Source of the DNA: Sphacelaria rigidula
Taxonomy: Eukaryota > Phaeophyceae > Sphacelariales
NCBI GenBank assembly: GCA_964200075.2
Contig: CAXNAA020000039.1
Location: 1 to 32,378, forward strand
DNA length: 32,378 bases
Direction of reading: 5' to 3'
Positions 10,233 to 20,661 of the stretch are shown piece by piece. Made by a program: the position numbers and the translations under genes. The notes under the pieces are model-generated. The model had not been told where the DNA came from, did not search any database, and saw only the letters and a program-made list of their open reading frames with translations. Within the stretch, counting starts at the first letter, position 1, and each line of letters opens with the position of its first letter.

Positions 10233-13200
10233 CTGGAACAGCAAGACGCAGCACCCGAAACATCAGAAATGTCCATTTAGCTTGATGATGCTCAGACGGT
10301 GACTGTGTACGGGTTCTGCACGTTTGCTTGTCATTAGGATATGCACCGCGTAGGTGACCGCTTCTACCACAAAAACAGCCCCCGGCCTGCCTACAGACGT
10401 GGATTCGTGACAAACTGAAATCTTATGGTTCAAGACAAGCAATGCTCCTCGCTGGCAACAGAACTCGAAGGTTGCCAGAAACAACAGTGAGGGGCTAAAA
10501 TACCAACAGCGCAAACACAAACAACCTACGAAGGAGATATCTGCACTGCTACCTGTCGAGGCTATCGGAAACACGAGCAAGTATGTCGGCAACACGATGC
10601 GGCTCATACACACGTTTTTGCTGAACGAGAAATTGTCAACTTTAGAAAAAAAAGCTCAAACGCGGGATAAACGTGAAAGACACAGACTCGACCCAAAACA
10701 TCCCTAGTTTTCACGAGCGGGTCAGGTCTGTTACGCACCACAGCGAACTTCATAAACCAATCCCACAAGTCCTCGCTCTAAGCGATGTGCGCGTTTCTGC
10801 ATGTAAGCATTAATGTCCCGATCACACAAGCCGTGTGTTTCCGGCAATAACAAGAAAGAGAAGCGATAGCTATAGTCTGAGTGCGGCAGACATTTAGCTT
10901 CGTTGTCGTTTTTGTGAACCATATTGCCCTTAGGATAACTTCGCGAAATACTCTGCCGAGGTTGCTTCTGAAGCTCATCTTACCATGTATTTCGATACGG
11001 AAGCAGGATATACGATTTTGTGTGACGTCTCGAACGTTTTATGGAGGATGGGAAGTACATCAGGTCTGAAGAAGAGAAAACCCACCTGCATGTCAGCAAC
11101 GTAGCTCCCTGCGGTGCGCCCCTCCCTCAGTGCTGCAGCCAACTCATCCTCCCGCCTACGCGCCTTCATGCTGAGTTTTCTGAGATCATCCCTGAGACTT
11201 AGCGCCCTCTCGGACTGCCCAACGTGCCGTTGAGACAATGCTGCTAGTCCTGTTGTGGTATATAAAACAATCGGTGACTCAGGTGGACTCGTACAAAGAG
11301 GATACGGTCTGAATTATCACAAGTGGTTCGACCCCAAACGCCCGTGTCGTGGTTGCAGTGAGCAGAAATATTCGCCGTGACCACGACATAACCCGGTGTT
11401 TGTGCAATCAGCGCAAATATTCAATTGACTAGCCTTACCAGACACCGTGAGCGTCATTGTTGTTCGAGAAATGAAGACTACAGATCGACGTCCGGTATAA
11501 AAGACACTTCTGGGTGCCGGCATTGCGGAACTCGAACAAGCTGTCGAGAAATTTTCAGAGAAGGCCGTTCAGCCAACATCCGACAACATCAAAATTTGTC
11601 CGCCGTACGCTGTCGGAATTATGCTTGTGTTTACGTGCATTGTGGCTTATGATAGTGTTTCCCCCGTAGCATCGAGAATGGAGATTAGTGCCCTATGTGC
11701 ATACCAGCGGTGACCATGACGCGTCGAATGTACCGACAGGCACAGTTCACAGGGCTTGAGAACTCCAGACAGTGACGTAACCGCACGAAAATACCGACAG
11801 TGCTATACCGTAAAAAATCGCATCGACATACACATTCAAGCGGCGCGTTGATACGGTGCATCTGCATTGCCGCAAAGGACGGTTAATGACGACGGCTCTT
11901 GCATGCCCCACAAAAGTCAGCGGCACCAGGTCAACCGTCTACCCTGAAAAATCGGACAGACAAATCTTAGAGGACACGCGCCATTTCTTCTGGTTGGCAT
12001 CGTTGCTTTGCAACTTCTGAGTCGACGAAAGTGTTGTGCTTACCGACATCTTGCAAGGCCATTTCCTCCCTCAAGATTTTGTTGGCGCGCATGCCCGCCT
12101 TGTCTTTGCTTCCCAGGGCTTGGAATGCCTGTGCAAGACACGGTCAGGGAAGGGAACTCTTGTACCATCCTGAAACCTACGTTTAAAATATGTTTCATCT
12201 ACAGCATTCAAGGCAATCATCACGTGTTTACGACTCTCGCATGCGTCATCGAAGTCGAATGGTACTCCGTTTATTCACGTTGAGGATGTTTATATTGTGA
12301 CCGCGGCTGGATTCGATGCGGATCGATTAATGTTCACGTTAAGGTTATTGTGCGACAATTTAACGTCAATATTAATGTTAGCGTTAATATGCGAGAATTT
12401 ACCAATCAAATCAGGTAGTCATTCAATCGTCCGGATGCGTGTACAGGGTGAGTCACAGCCTAAATCTGGCGGAACGGGAAACAAAATACGTGAAAACAGC
12501 CCGACGGGTTTGTAAGACGTAAGTTGCCCTCGAACTCGCACGTTACATTCATTCGTTTCCATCCTACCAAAGTCGTGGACACTATGCGGAGTGCTTGCAT
12601 CGTGATCATCCGATTGATTGGAATAACTCGGTACGCCATACGGAAACCGCTGTGTAGACACCGGAAACCAACGCCAAGATCGGGCGAGAAACGGGTATTC
12701 TAACATGTTGTGCTGACAGCGTCGAAGCTCACGCTCAGACCCCGAGAATCGGCGCTTTGAACTGATCATGTTTCATGACGTGACCCGTTTCGCGCTGACT
12801 GCGTTGAATTCAGGGCGCCCTACGGCAGAAGCACGCGCATACTAGGATCAGATTTCGAGGCAGCGGATGAGCACACGTGGTTTCAGTGCACCATAGGGCT
12901 ACGCTGGAAAACGTCCCATCCAAGGTTTTGATTGGTCATGATAGTATGAACTCAGCTATCCCTTTGCACAAACAGTCCATACAACAAGACTACCCGTCGG
13001 TGCATAAAGCGGATACTTCCGCGCCGCAGTTCTCGCCAAAAGTAAGCTTCATTAACAGGATCCGGACAAGCTTCGCTCATAGTCTCAGATCAGGGAAGCC
13101 TCACCAAAAATGTTTTTGAAGGCAAAAAGGGGAAACACGGACGCAGCACGCAGTTCACCGCCAAGATTGTCCCCGATTTCCCACAACATACTGTCTACCT

Positions 13201-16200
13201 ACGTTGGTTGGAGTTTGCTCTCGATTGTGTGTTTTCCAGGTTGGCGGTCGCCCTCACGTGCTGATATACTCTATTCGCTGATGCCCAGCTGTCCATGTTT
13301 TGTCGTCAAAATACTGCATCAATCAGCGACTTCTCACGCCTCACACAGTATCAAAAGCGGTGCAACAGGAACACAACCCAACGGTAGAAACAGCAGCTGG
13401 AGCGCTGAATTTGCTTTCTCAAACCTTGCGACGGTACGTGCCCTCCAAATCCTTGAGCGTTTTGCGAAACGTGTTTTCCAAGGCTTGTCGTAGGTGGAGT
13501 ACTTCCTGGCGAGTAGCGTGGACTTCTTCTGCATGCGCCTAAAACGGTTATGAGGTCATATTATATCGCGAACATAAACACCTACGATCAATTCATTTTG
13601 CAGAGAAAACATTATGCCCCCTGAAAACCCCATTCATGATGATATGGGATCCAGAGAAACAAACATCTCAAAGCTGTGTAGTGACAGGCTGAAATGAATG
13701 TCGAAAACCGAATCCTTTCTCTTCGGTGCCACGACTCCCCCACACATCCGCAGATCAACCCATGCCAATCAAAAAGGCCGACCAAGCCGGACTAAATTTA
13801 ACGTGCACCGGCTGTTCTTGGCCTTACGGATGCAGAGCTCCAGTGTATTCGGTAGCACTAGGTTTCACCACTGAACGCCTCTCCAACCACTCTCAAGTCA
13901 CATGATCTGTAGCCAGCCATAGTCAAAGAGCGGTGTATGTTTCTACATCCCATGGTGGTCTGCAGACTGCAGATCACGTATCATTGAAACCATGTTCTGG
14001 AAGTAACACGCGAACGTGGAGGAGAAATACAGCGCGCAGTGAATTGAACCTCCGCGAGCCGAACGCACGAAGAAACAATATCTAGATATCTAGATAACAA
14101 TATCTAGATACTGCATGAATGCAAGAATGAACGCATAATCGAATTGAATGTGCGTATCACACGTATATTCGTTAAGATTATGCGGGAAACAAGGCTATTC
14201 ATCACTTTGTAGTCGAGCTTTGAAATGGTGTTCGCAGGGTCGAACAATAACAGGTTGGGCAAAAACAAAATCTCAGGGGATGAACCTATCTCTCTCCCGG
14301 AGCTGCTTGCTTGCGCTGCAACACATGTTGAGGCTTGGGCCAGTGCTTCCGCAGTCAGTCAGCTTTCGCCGGACTATTGTTTCTGTTAACTCTTGCTCTT
14401 GCAGATTCTAATGACGCAAACCGCAGAAGACGCTACTGTCCGCGTTCGGAGCCAAAACAGCTTCCCAAACTATAATCGACAATAGTGTGTGCTATTATAG
14501 TGTTGATGTTCGACCACCGGAACGCGGTGGCACCCGCACTCAAACTTGAACACTTGTTGACACATATGCAATGGATTTCAAAGAGAATGCTATCCCTGCG
14601 TTGAGAGCAAACGGCTCTTTGCAAAAGTTGAAGAACCCCGTCATAGAACTAGGGGAGGTGAAGCTCGAATGAAACACAAACAAAGATCGCTTGAGCTGAT
14701 TGTTTGGAGAATCCACCTTTGTTCTTCGCTCCATGCCAGCCAAAATCGATTCCACATCTGCTGCGGCTTTGTTGCTAAGGGCAGCTACCACTTGGTACCG
14801 CCCATGCTTGAGTGTTAACTGTGCCAGTTGCTCTTGGAGAACTGCACGCCTGTGGGTTAGCTCCTGCTGCACGCACCTGTTCGCCTCGACTCAACCAGGG
14901 TAAAAATATCGCCTTTGAAGCCCCCCTGAGCTTTCAATGGCGGAGAAAATGTGACACTTCCAACTTTTTATACGTACCGTGGACGGTTCACTCATCACTC
15001 GTCATTATTTTGCACCGTTCAAAGTTATGTACATCACGTGCTCCACACCTCTAGGGTACTCCTCAACAGTCTTGCATTATCATGAGAGTACACACGTACG
15101 CAAGTTATTTAGTGCCCACTAAACCACGGTGAGGACAGTTCAAGTACGATGAGCGTCCTGAAGTACGAGTTGAAGAACTGAACAAAAACGCGCCATCTGT
15201 GCGGCCGTTTACTATAGTGCAGTACTCGTAGCTGTGCTCGATTCATGATTGGTTTGGTGCGGAGGTGAAACAAATAGTGTCGGCACCTGCTGATGACCTT
15301 TCTCGGTATCCTGAATAATTAATCCCATCAAGGACGAAGTAGACACCTGGAAATAGTACGCATTCATCGAGAGGCTCCTCGCTGCCAGCAAAAAACAATT
15401 TATCGGACGGATGCGTTTCAAAATGCTCCAAAAACTGTGATCCGCTCTTCCATAAGTAATTTTGTTCCAAGCAACCGCCGGTTTTTCGTGCAGCCGTGGC
15501 CCTCCAAATGTATGCTGTAGCTTTCTTCGTGAAAACTGTGGCACCCCAGTTTAGCCAGTAGGTCGCTACTCGAGAGGCGTGTGAGCAATGTTTGAGGCGG
15601 GATACCATCTGAATGAGTACAGGAAGCTGATTTTACGTCATCAACTACCGCACTACTATACCCAGAAATCCGGCGGAAGGCTTTTGAAATCGTTTTACGA
15701 GTGCATGCAAATGTGACGCAAGCACTCTTTCTGTATCTGAACGCGCAAGAATCACGAAAGAGTTGTGGCTACCGCTGGATTGGTGGCTGCGGTCGGCCAT
15801 AGGGCTGGGCGTAGGGTAAGCGCAAGACTTGGCTGAAGAATATGGATCGTTTGAAGTTTGAGTACGGTTTTGGCGAGAAGGACTTGCTCATTTGTCGCAC
15901 TCACGTGTGTTCATCGTGCAACATGGAGAGGTCATACTCGTTCCTTTCCTGGACAGCCTTCACATCTTCCTCCAGGTCGTTGAGCTCCTCCACCTGCCGG
16001 TAACGTACCGATCCACTAACTTTCTGTCACCTTCACCTCTATCCAAGTTGATGTACCACGGAAGAGCACGCAGAGGCACCTGATTCTGATTGAAGGTAGG
16101 CCATCTGTAAGTCTTTCTTCACCGAGATAGACATTACTTTCAAAATACGTACGGGTGGGTTGACAATTTTGACTCATTACTTTACTAAACGGTCCTTGAA

Positions 16201-19053
16201 TGATGCCTTCATCTACGCAGTAAACAAAAAGCAAGCAACAACGGTAAAGTCCAAGGTTAACTATTTCATAACTAATTGTCACGAAGTAACACCACGAGTT
16301 CAAGTTTAAGAATAAACTGCTTGTCTCCGCGACATATCATGAACTCAGAGCCCCACCTCCCACTCTTCAATCGAACTCCGTGACAAGAAGCTTGAACTTA
16401 TCCCTGAATTTAGACAGCAGCGACATTCGTCATGGGTATAACAATATTAGTTACCAACCACCAGTGAAACATATTTCTGACCGTTCCAAGACACGGATGG
16501 CTGTTTCGAGCTGCGATTGGTCGTTTCGATGTCGGGTGCCTGAGAGGTAATCCTAACTAGCAAGGGCAGGACCCACTCTCCTAGCCCTGTGGCGGTGATA
16601 ACGCCAAGCTGTCCATACCGACATGGTGAATGTCAAATGCTGAAGAAATCTTCTTATCTGCGATGACGTTGACGAAGGATATCTTCATGATAGGCTGGGA
16701 ACGTTTACCAACAACGTAGATGTACAGTGCGATTGCGAGCTGTACGCAAGTAGGACACAGCGCTTCTTGCATTGGACGTTCACGTGGTCTTGTTGGCTTG
16801 TTCCCCCAAAGTCATCCTACATTCGTTCTGTTGAACAATATAGGTAGGTAATTACTCCCTCCTTTGAGCACCTTTGTTGCAGTCTTATAGAAGTAGTTGT
16901 CATCGTGTTTTGCTGTGCCCTGGAAAGAATAACTTGTATCACGCGTCAATCTTGTCTTTCCATGGGAAATTGTTGTCTCTAGGCCGAAACACTGACAAAG
17001 AAACAACCAGAAAGCCGTCTGCTAACATACAGCTGTTCACCCTGCTCTCCACCATCGCAGCGAGATGTCGGCGTTCTTGGAAACTATGTTTTTGTTGGAC
17101 ATTCGCGTTGAAGAGATTGGATTATGACGGACACACGGGACACCAGACACCAGATTGTTGAGACGCAAACTCTACACCCCGACCCCACTCTGATTTTTCT
17201 AAACACGCCGCAATCACCTATCATGGCTGCTCAGGTGGCACACTCTTTGTCATCGCATGTAGTGAGCGCCACAATATCCCCGTAGATGTTTCCACTGTTG
17301 CTACTAATGGCAGCGTACCCCAGTTTGAGCCCTCCATTTTTGCGCACCATGATAACCCTGAAATACGTCGTGTTCGTGACACCTCAGCTGCACAACAGTG
17401 CGTATATTTTGCACGTTCGAATAAATCTCTCCAGTGGACATGTGGGCCGAAAATGATCGAAAACGTGCACAACGAATAACGATCGTTGGGTTACAATGTG
17501 TCGCCACAATCGCCGATTCCTTGTCGAAAGTAAAACACGACCCATATTATGGCAGAAGGCGCCACTCTTTCGCGGAACGTTTCCCCCGCAAGTGAATAGT
17601 GCAATGGATATCCCTACGGTGCTCCTTCATCGTCGAATACAGATTAACTTGTCCACAGTGGCGTTGAAATTCTCGCAAAAGCGAGTGCTGTGCGGTTACT
17701 GCCGGTACCAGGGAACTGCTGCTCATTCGCATTCCGATCATCATGGTGCAATCCTCACAATAATCTCGGTGTCCTCACAGCGAGCGGAGTACAGTATACG
17801 GTACGACACAGTACGTGTACGATATGGTCATAGTACAGGACACGAAAGGACAGGACAGCAATGAACAACGCAGCGCAGCACAGTGCAGCAGACCCTGAAC
17901 AGTAGATTACGTTGTCCAAAAGTGCACTGCGTACAATACGGGATCGGATGTCTATCGCACTAGACGCAATAGTCGATATCGTAGGCAGTACACTTTTTGA
18001 CCAGGTAATCTTTAGTCCAGGGTGTGCAGTACAGCACAGCACAGCACAGCACAGCACAGCACAGCACAGCACAGCACAGCACAGCACAGCACAGCACAGC
18101 ACAGCACAGCACAGCGATGAACCTTTTTGTTTTTTTCCCGAGCAAGACTCTCGATCTGCTGCAACTCCCCCACCAATGTGCTCTGGGCCTCCAGCATCTC
18201 TTCTTCAAGCCCACGCATCTCGGCATCGCCGCCTACACCCCTTTCTCCGTCACCACCCTCTGCCGTAGATACCCTTGCCGCCATTTTCCAGTATTTCTAG
18301 CTGCCACTCGGTGGAGTTTATCATTCGCACACCTGCGTTTCTCGTAACAACAGGTGCCGTTTATTCTACTAGCCAACAAAGGATGTGCAGTGGTTCACCA
18401 GCGCGTGCTAAGCCACATGTCTGTTGTCCCAGCGCTCACGCACGCGTCCACTGCGTAACCGAGTTTCCGCGTCCACAATGTGAAAGCGGTGACCACGTAG
18501 AGACACATGTGTGAAACCTGATGCATCCCAGAATCTCGTCCTAACCGACCTTGGCCAACAAGTTACAGGGCAGACGAATATATATATTTGTTGCTGTTGC
18601 TGTTGCTGTTGCACTATCGCTGCCACCGCAACCACATTCAGAAGGCGGGACCAAGAAGCATGGTGTTGCTGCGTATGTTCAAACCAACCTTGCCGTGACT
18701 AAGAAAGATCGTCAACGCGGCGCAACCTTCACCGGTTCGACGATTTTTCACAGCCCGCTGTTCATTCTTCACGTTACTTTTCTCGAAGTTTTTTCCACGT
18801 GCAACGAGGGATGGCCGTATACTCGCAGCAGGAGCATACGTCTGTTGTCCATGTTCCTGTGGAGCATAGTATAATCGGATAGTGTTGACTGCAGGAATCC
18901 AACCTGGCAAGGTGCGCCGAAGGTATTCTGAGCTGGATCGAAGCGCCCAAGCGACCAAAGGTGTGGCGGAACCCCGATGCGAAGGAAGCCCTCGTTGGGC
19001 ACGTATTTTTCAAGTGGTACTTGTTGCAGCACCTGTGTTTTTGCTTGGCCCAT
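10164..19053 (-). CDS. Split gene for a long coiled-coil protein (function unknown)
   Basis: A minus-strand gene assembled from short exons: 19053-18904, 18296-18123, 17083-17041, 16919-16872, 15993-15905, 14876-14717, 14407-14286, 13538-13425, 12128-12044, 11249-11086, 10796-10758, 10232-10164. Reading phases agree at 18904/18296, 17041/16919, 16872/15993, 15905/14876, 14717/14407, 13425/12128, 12044/11249, 11086/10796 and 10758/10232. They are unresolved around 17.1-18.1 kb and between 14,286 and 13,538, so exons are missing or misplaced there. The start Met follows an in-frame TAG. The N-terminus is globular; the rest is rich in E, K, R, L, Q and A in heptad-like spacing. I know no family for it. 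Length and coil content would suit a cytoskeletal, ciliary or scaffold role, but that is inference. The 3' end is not located; exons at 4.8 and 3.8 kb may continue it. Confidence 0.6.
10758..10796 (-). CDS. Coiled-coil gene, 39-base exon
   Basis: Thirteen codons, KRAHRLERGLVGL, between an acceptor AATGCTTACATGCAG and a GTTTAT donor. In phase with both neighbours. Small exons are easily produced by chance, so this one rests mainly on phase and position. Confidence 0.45.
11086..11249 (-). CDS. Coiled-coil gene exon
   Basis: Two bases plus 54 codons, from an acceptor ACCACAACAG to a donor CAG|GTGGGT. Reads LAALSQRHVGQSERALSLRD and continues through ARRREDELAAALREG to ADMQ. Strongly charged helix. 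The phase at both ends agrees with its neighbours, which is why this acceptor was preferred to one at 11,215. Confidence 0.7.
12044..12128 (-). CDS. Coiled-coil gene exon
   Basis: Twenty-eight codons plus one base, from an acceptor TCTTGCACAG to a consensus donor GTAAGC. Reads AFQALGSKDKAGMRANKILR and then EEMALQDV. The spare G joins GA of the next exon to make Gly. Confidence 0.7.
13425..13538 (-). CDS. Coiled-coil gene exon
   Basis: Thirty-eight codons between a T-rich acceptor (AACCGTTTTAG) and a donor AAG|GTTTGA. Reads AHAEEVHATRQEVLHLRQAL and continues ENTFRKTLKDLEGTYRRK, a textbook amphipathic pattern. Another frame is also open but lacks heptads. Ends in phase 0 and joins directly to 12044-12128. 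Confidence 0.65.
14073..14110. repeat. Short AACAATATCTAGATA repeat
   Basis: Two copies of AACAATATCTAGATA about 23 bases apart with an extra TCTAGATA between them. AT-rich and self-complementary (ATCTAGAT). It lies in an intron of the coiled-coil gene. Confidence 0.8.
14286..14407 (-). CDS. Coiled-coil gene, tentative exon
   Basis: Starts after an acceptor TTTGCGTCATTAG in phase with the preceding exon and reads NLQEQELTETIVRRKL, then a less regular stretch ending KQLRERD. The donor ATAG|GTTCAT leaves two extra bases that do not match the next exon, so either the donor is wrong or a small exon in 13.5-14.3 kb is missed (a GTAAGG donor near 13,837 is a candidate). Confidence 0.4.
14717..14876 (-). 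CDS. Coiled-coil gene exon
   Basis: One base plus 53 codons, from an acceptor GGCGAACAG to a donor AAAG|GTGGAT. It reads CVQQELTHRRAVLQEQLAQL and continues to ILAGMERRTK. Heptad spacing of Leu and Val runs through almost the whole exon. Its intron toward 15,904 (about 1.0 kb) contains a 121-codon minus-strand frame (15243-15608) that I take to be intronic. Confidence 0.7.
15905..15993 (-). CDS. Coiled-coil gene exon
   Basis: Reads VEELNDLEEDVKAVQERNEY and then DLSMLHDEH with two bases over, ending at a consensus GTGAGT donor. Acceptor TTACCGGCAG. The leftover AC joins the G that opens the exon at 14717-14876 to make Thr. Acidic and leucine-spaced, typical of a coil. Confidence 0.65.
16872..16919 (-). 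CDS. Coiled-coil gene, short exon
   Basis: Forty-eight bases between a very good acceptor (TATTCTTTCCAG) and a donor AAG|GTGCTC. In the phase that fits both neighbours it reads GTAKHDDNYFYKTATK. A second open frame exists, so the reading frame is provisional. Confidence 0.4.
17041..17083 (-). CDS. Coiled-coil gene, tentative exon
   Basis: Reads SFQERRHLAAMVESR before a GTGAAC donor. The acceptor assigned (AACATAG) has a poor pyrimidine tract, so the upstream edge is doubtful. Its donor phase (0) fits the exon at 16872-16919. Other helical stretches between 17.2 and 17.7 kb, for example EFQRHCGQVNLYSTMKEH, may be further exons. Confidence 0.35.
17892..18023. repeat. 132-base imperfect inverted repeat, MITE-like
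   Basis: The left arm starting ACCCTGAACAGTAGATTACG and the complement of the right arm, ACCCTGGACTAAAGATTACC, match for about 50 bases with scattered changes (AAAAGTGCACTGCGTAC against AAAAGTGTACTGCCTAC). The centre is short. CAG-rich pentamer-like sequence adjoins both ends. A foldback transposon is the simplest reading. It lies in intron 2 of the coiled-coil gene. Confidence 0.65.
18031..18115. repeat. (ACAGC)17 microsatellite
   Basis: Seventeen uninterrupted units, 85 bases. Because five is coprime to three, all frames stay open and give long repeat-encoded ORFs on both strands. These are not genes. It begins 8 bases downstream of the exon 2 donor of the coiled-coil gene in the transcribed direction. 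Confidence 0.95.
18123..18296 (-). CDS. Coiled-coil gene exon 2
   Basis: Fifty-eight codons between an acceptor GCAGCTAG (its TAG would be an in-frame stop if unspliced) and a donor AAAAAG|GTTCAT. A Gly-rich lead (EGGDGERGVGGDAEM) passes into a clear coil, RGLEEEMLEAQSTLVGELQQ. The donor lies directly against the ACAGC microsatellite, so read-through frames continue into repeat-encoded CAVLC peptides that are not genuine. Confidence 0.65.
18590..18613. repeat. TTGCTG hexanucleotide repeat
   Basis: About four units of TTGCTG next to a TATATATAT run. Encodes short polyGln in a minus-strand frame (codon unit CAG/CAA), but lies between exons 1 and 2 of the coiled-coil gene. Confidence 0.8.
18904..19053 (-). 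CDS. Coiled-coil gene exon 1, myristoylation-like start
   Basis: Fifty codons from ATG (19053) to CAG before a GTTGGA donor. It begins MGQAKTQVLQQ; Gly at 2 and Thr at 6 fit the N-myristoylation pattern. The middle, YVPNEGFLRIGVPPHLWSLG, looks globular rather than coiled. An in-frame TAG 15 bases upstream supports the start. The donor is not a strong consensus, so the exon end is less certain than the start. Confidence 0.55.
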
Positions 19054-19992
19054 GTTGTAAGTTGCCTAAACTTTAGCTTTTAGCCTGCGGCGGTCAACAT
19101 GATCATAGGTGCTAAGCGGCACGTGTAGGACCCCAGGCTAACTGCTTGCCACCTGCTGCCTAAAAGCAACACATTTGTACCTGTTGTGCATCGTTGCCTC
19201 CGCTGTAATACGAACAACTGTACACCCTTGACAGAGCAAACTGGATGGGTACATGCACGATGTATCGATCCTAGCTCAACGTGCCGTGGTCAATAATGCA
19301 CGTACCGACTGGAGGGTGAGTTATGAGTAAGGTCGCCGCGCCCCGGTGGTGTCATGGCCCGACTGTCGCCATTACGGCGGGGAGAACATGAAGTTTCGAT
19401 TCCCGACGCGTTGGGCTTTTTCTTTGTAGTATCTGATTTTCACTGTGGAAAGAGTGAGAACGTGAGTAAATTAAGTAGTCGACTGAGTTTGTTTGACGTG
19501 AGTTGACGCGGTGCGGGAGTGCTGACCCAATCCGCGAGACCAAGATACAAAGCGTGTACCGGGGAGAGATGGGTTGATCCCTTGAGACCACGGACTCGTC
19601 CCGAGAAAGAGGAAGGGTTCAAAGTGCGAAAGAAAAAACCATGCATCCGTGTATTATACTTGGTAGGATGCAATGCGCAGTAGCTTGATTCCCCATGCAC
19701 TGGCTATCGGTGACTCGATCGAGTGTTTGTGTGTTCTGCAGGTGCCTGGGGGAGAACGAGGGCGGCGGATCCACGAAACATTGGAAGCACGAAATGGCCA
19801 CAAGCAACAGACAAGGCGGCAGCACCAGCAAGTGTGGTGAACGGCGGCCAGCCTGAGACCAATCTTGCATAGGGCGGGTACCAGCACGGACCGGATGCAG
19901 CCACCGTAGTATGAGAACCTATTCGCAACGAGGGTAGTAAGTCAGGAGCTCTTTTAGCCCAAGGGTGAACAGTATAGCAGTTTACATGGAGG
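19054..19992. promoter_or_regulatory. Divergent intergenic region between two genes
   Basis: About 940 bases separate the start codons of the minus-strand coiled-coil gene and the plus-strand cyclase, so promoters for both should lie here. No TATA box or defined element is convincing. At 19,345-19,412 there is a tRNA-like stretch with a B-box-like GTTTCGATTCCCG, discussed under findings. Long frames crossing the region lack splice support. Confidence 0.4.
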
Positions 19993-20661
19993 ATGATGCG
20001 CGAGACAGATACGCTGGGCGGGCCGCTACTGCCAGCATCACTAACGAACAAGGTGGCGTTGGCTAAAGCGCGTCCTCTTACACCCGACAACAACGACGCC
20101 GGCGAAGGTCCTGATAGAGACAAGGGCAGTGACGGTGCCACTCCGCGCGCGTCGCTGGTCAGGGGCGATTTCCCAAAACGAAAGAGTTTGTCCTGTCTGC
20201 GGACGTCGATGCTACCTTCCCTGACTGGTGAATCGTTTCCTCGTGACTCGTCCGCATCGACAGTGGGACAGCTTCCCCCATTGATAGACCCCTCGGTACC
20301 ACCGCGTACTTCCCAGCCTGTAGTCAATAGCAATCCCCCTTCCCAACCTGTGGCAAACAGAGATACTAGTAGCCATGACACCATTGTACGCCCCATTCCT
20401 GCGTATGACGACGAAAGCGGATTCAGCACACCAGGGAGCATGGAAGATGGCGATGGTGAACGAAGAGACCGCTCGCATTCGTTTTCGCACTTCGACGGCG
20501 AGGATCAAGGGGACGATACAGCCGGTGGTAGATCGACCAGATCTTTTTCAGCAGCTGCAAGGGTGGTCGTGGTCGCGAACAAGATGAAAAAATATCGGAG
20601 ATCTTCTGCAGCACTTCACACTGATCTCCTGAGAGCCTTCGTGCCGGATATACTCATCAAT
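19993..20661 (+). CDS. Cyclase exon 1: disordered N-terminus
   Basis: 223 codons from a tandem ATG ATG; an in-frame TAG lies 15 bases upstream. Rich in Pro, Ser, Asp and Gly with two related SQPVVNS/SQPVANR repeats, so probably disordered. Ends LLRAFVPDILIN at a perfect GTAAGT donor. The FVPDI element is the conserved lead-in to the first cyclase domain in the soluble family, which decides this strand over the 245-codon minus-strand frame opposite. Confidence 0.8.

Noticed and set aside
12877-13119. A plus-strand frame ending at a GTAAGC donor-like site near 13,040
   Set aside because: It lies in an intron between two phase-matched exons of the minus-strand gene, with no acceptor or partner exon on the plus strand.
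15243-15608. A 121-codon minus-strand frame, protein-like in places
   Set aside because: It lies within the intron between phase-matched exons 15905-15993 and 14717-14876, has no recognised family, and no clean splice sites of its own.
17755-18284. Open frames of about 90-118 codons on both strands across 18.03-18.12 kb
   Set aside because: They are produced by the (ACAGC)17 microsatellite, which is open in all frames. Only the part above 18123 on the minus strand has splice and coil support.
19704-20441. A 245-codon minus-strand frame opposite cyclase exon 1
   Set aside because: No family motif. The plus strand has the GTAAGT donor and the FVPDI lead-in that joins the cyclase domain, so the minus frame is a shadow.
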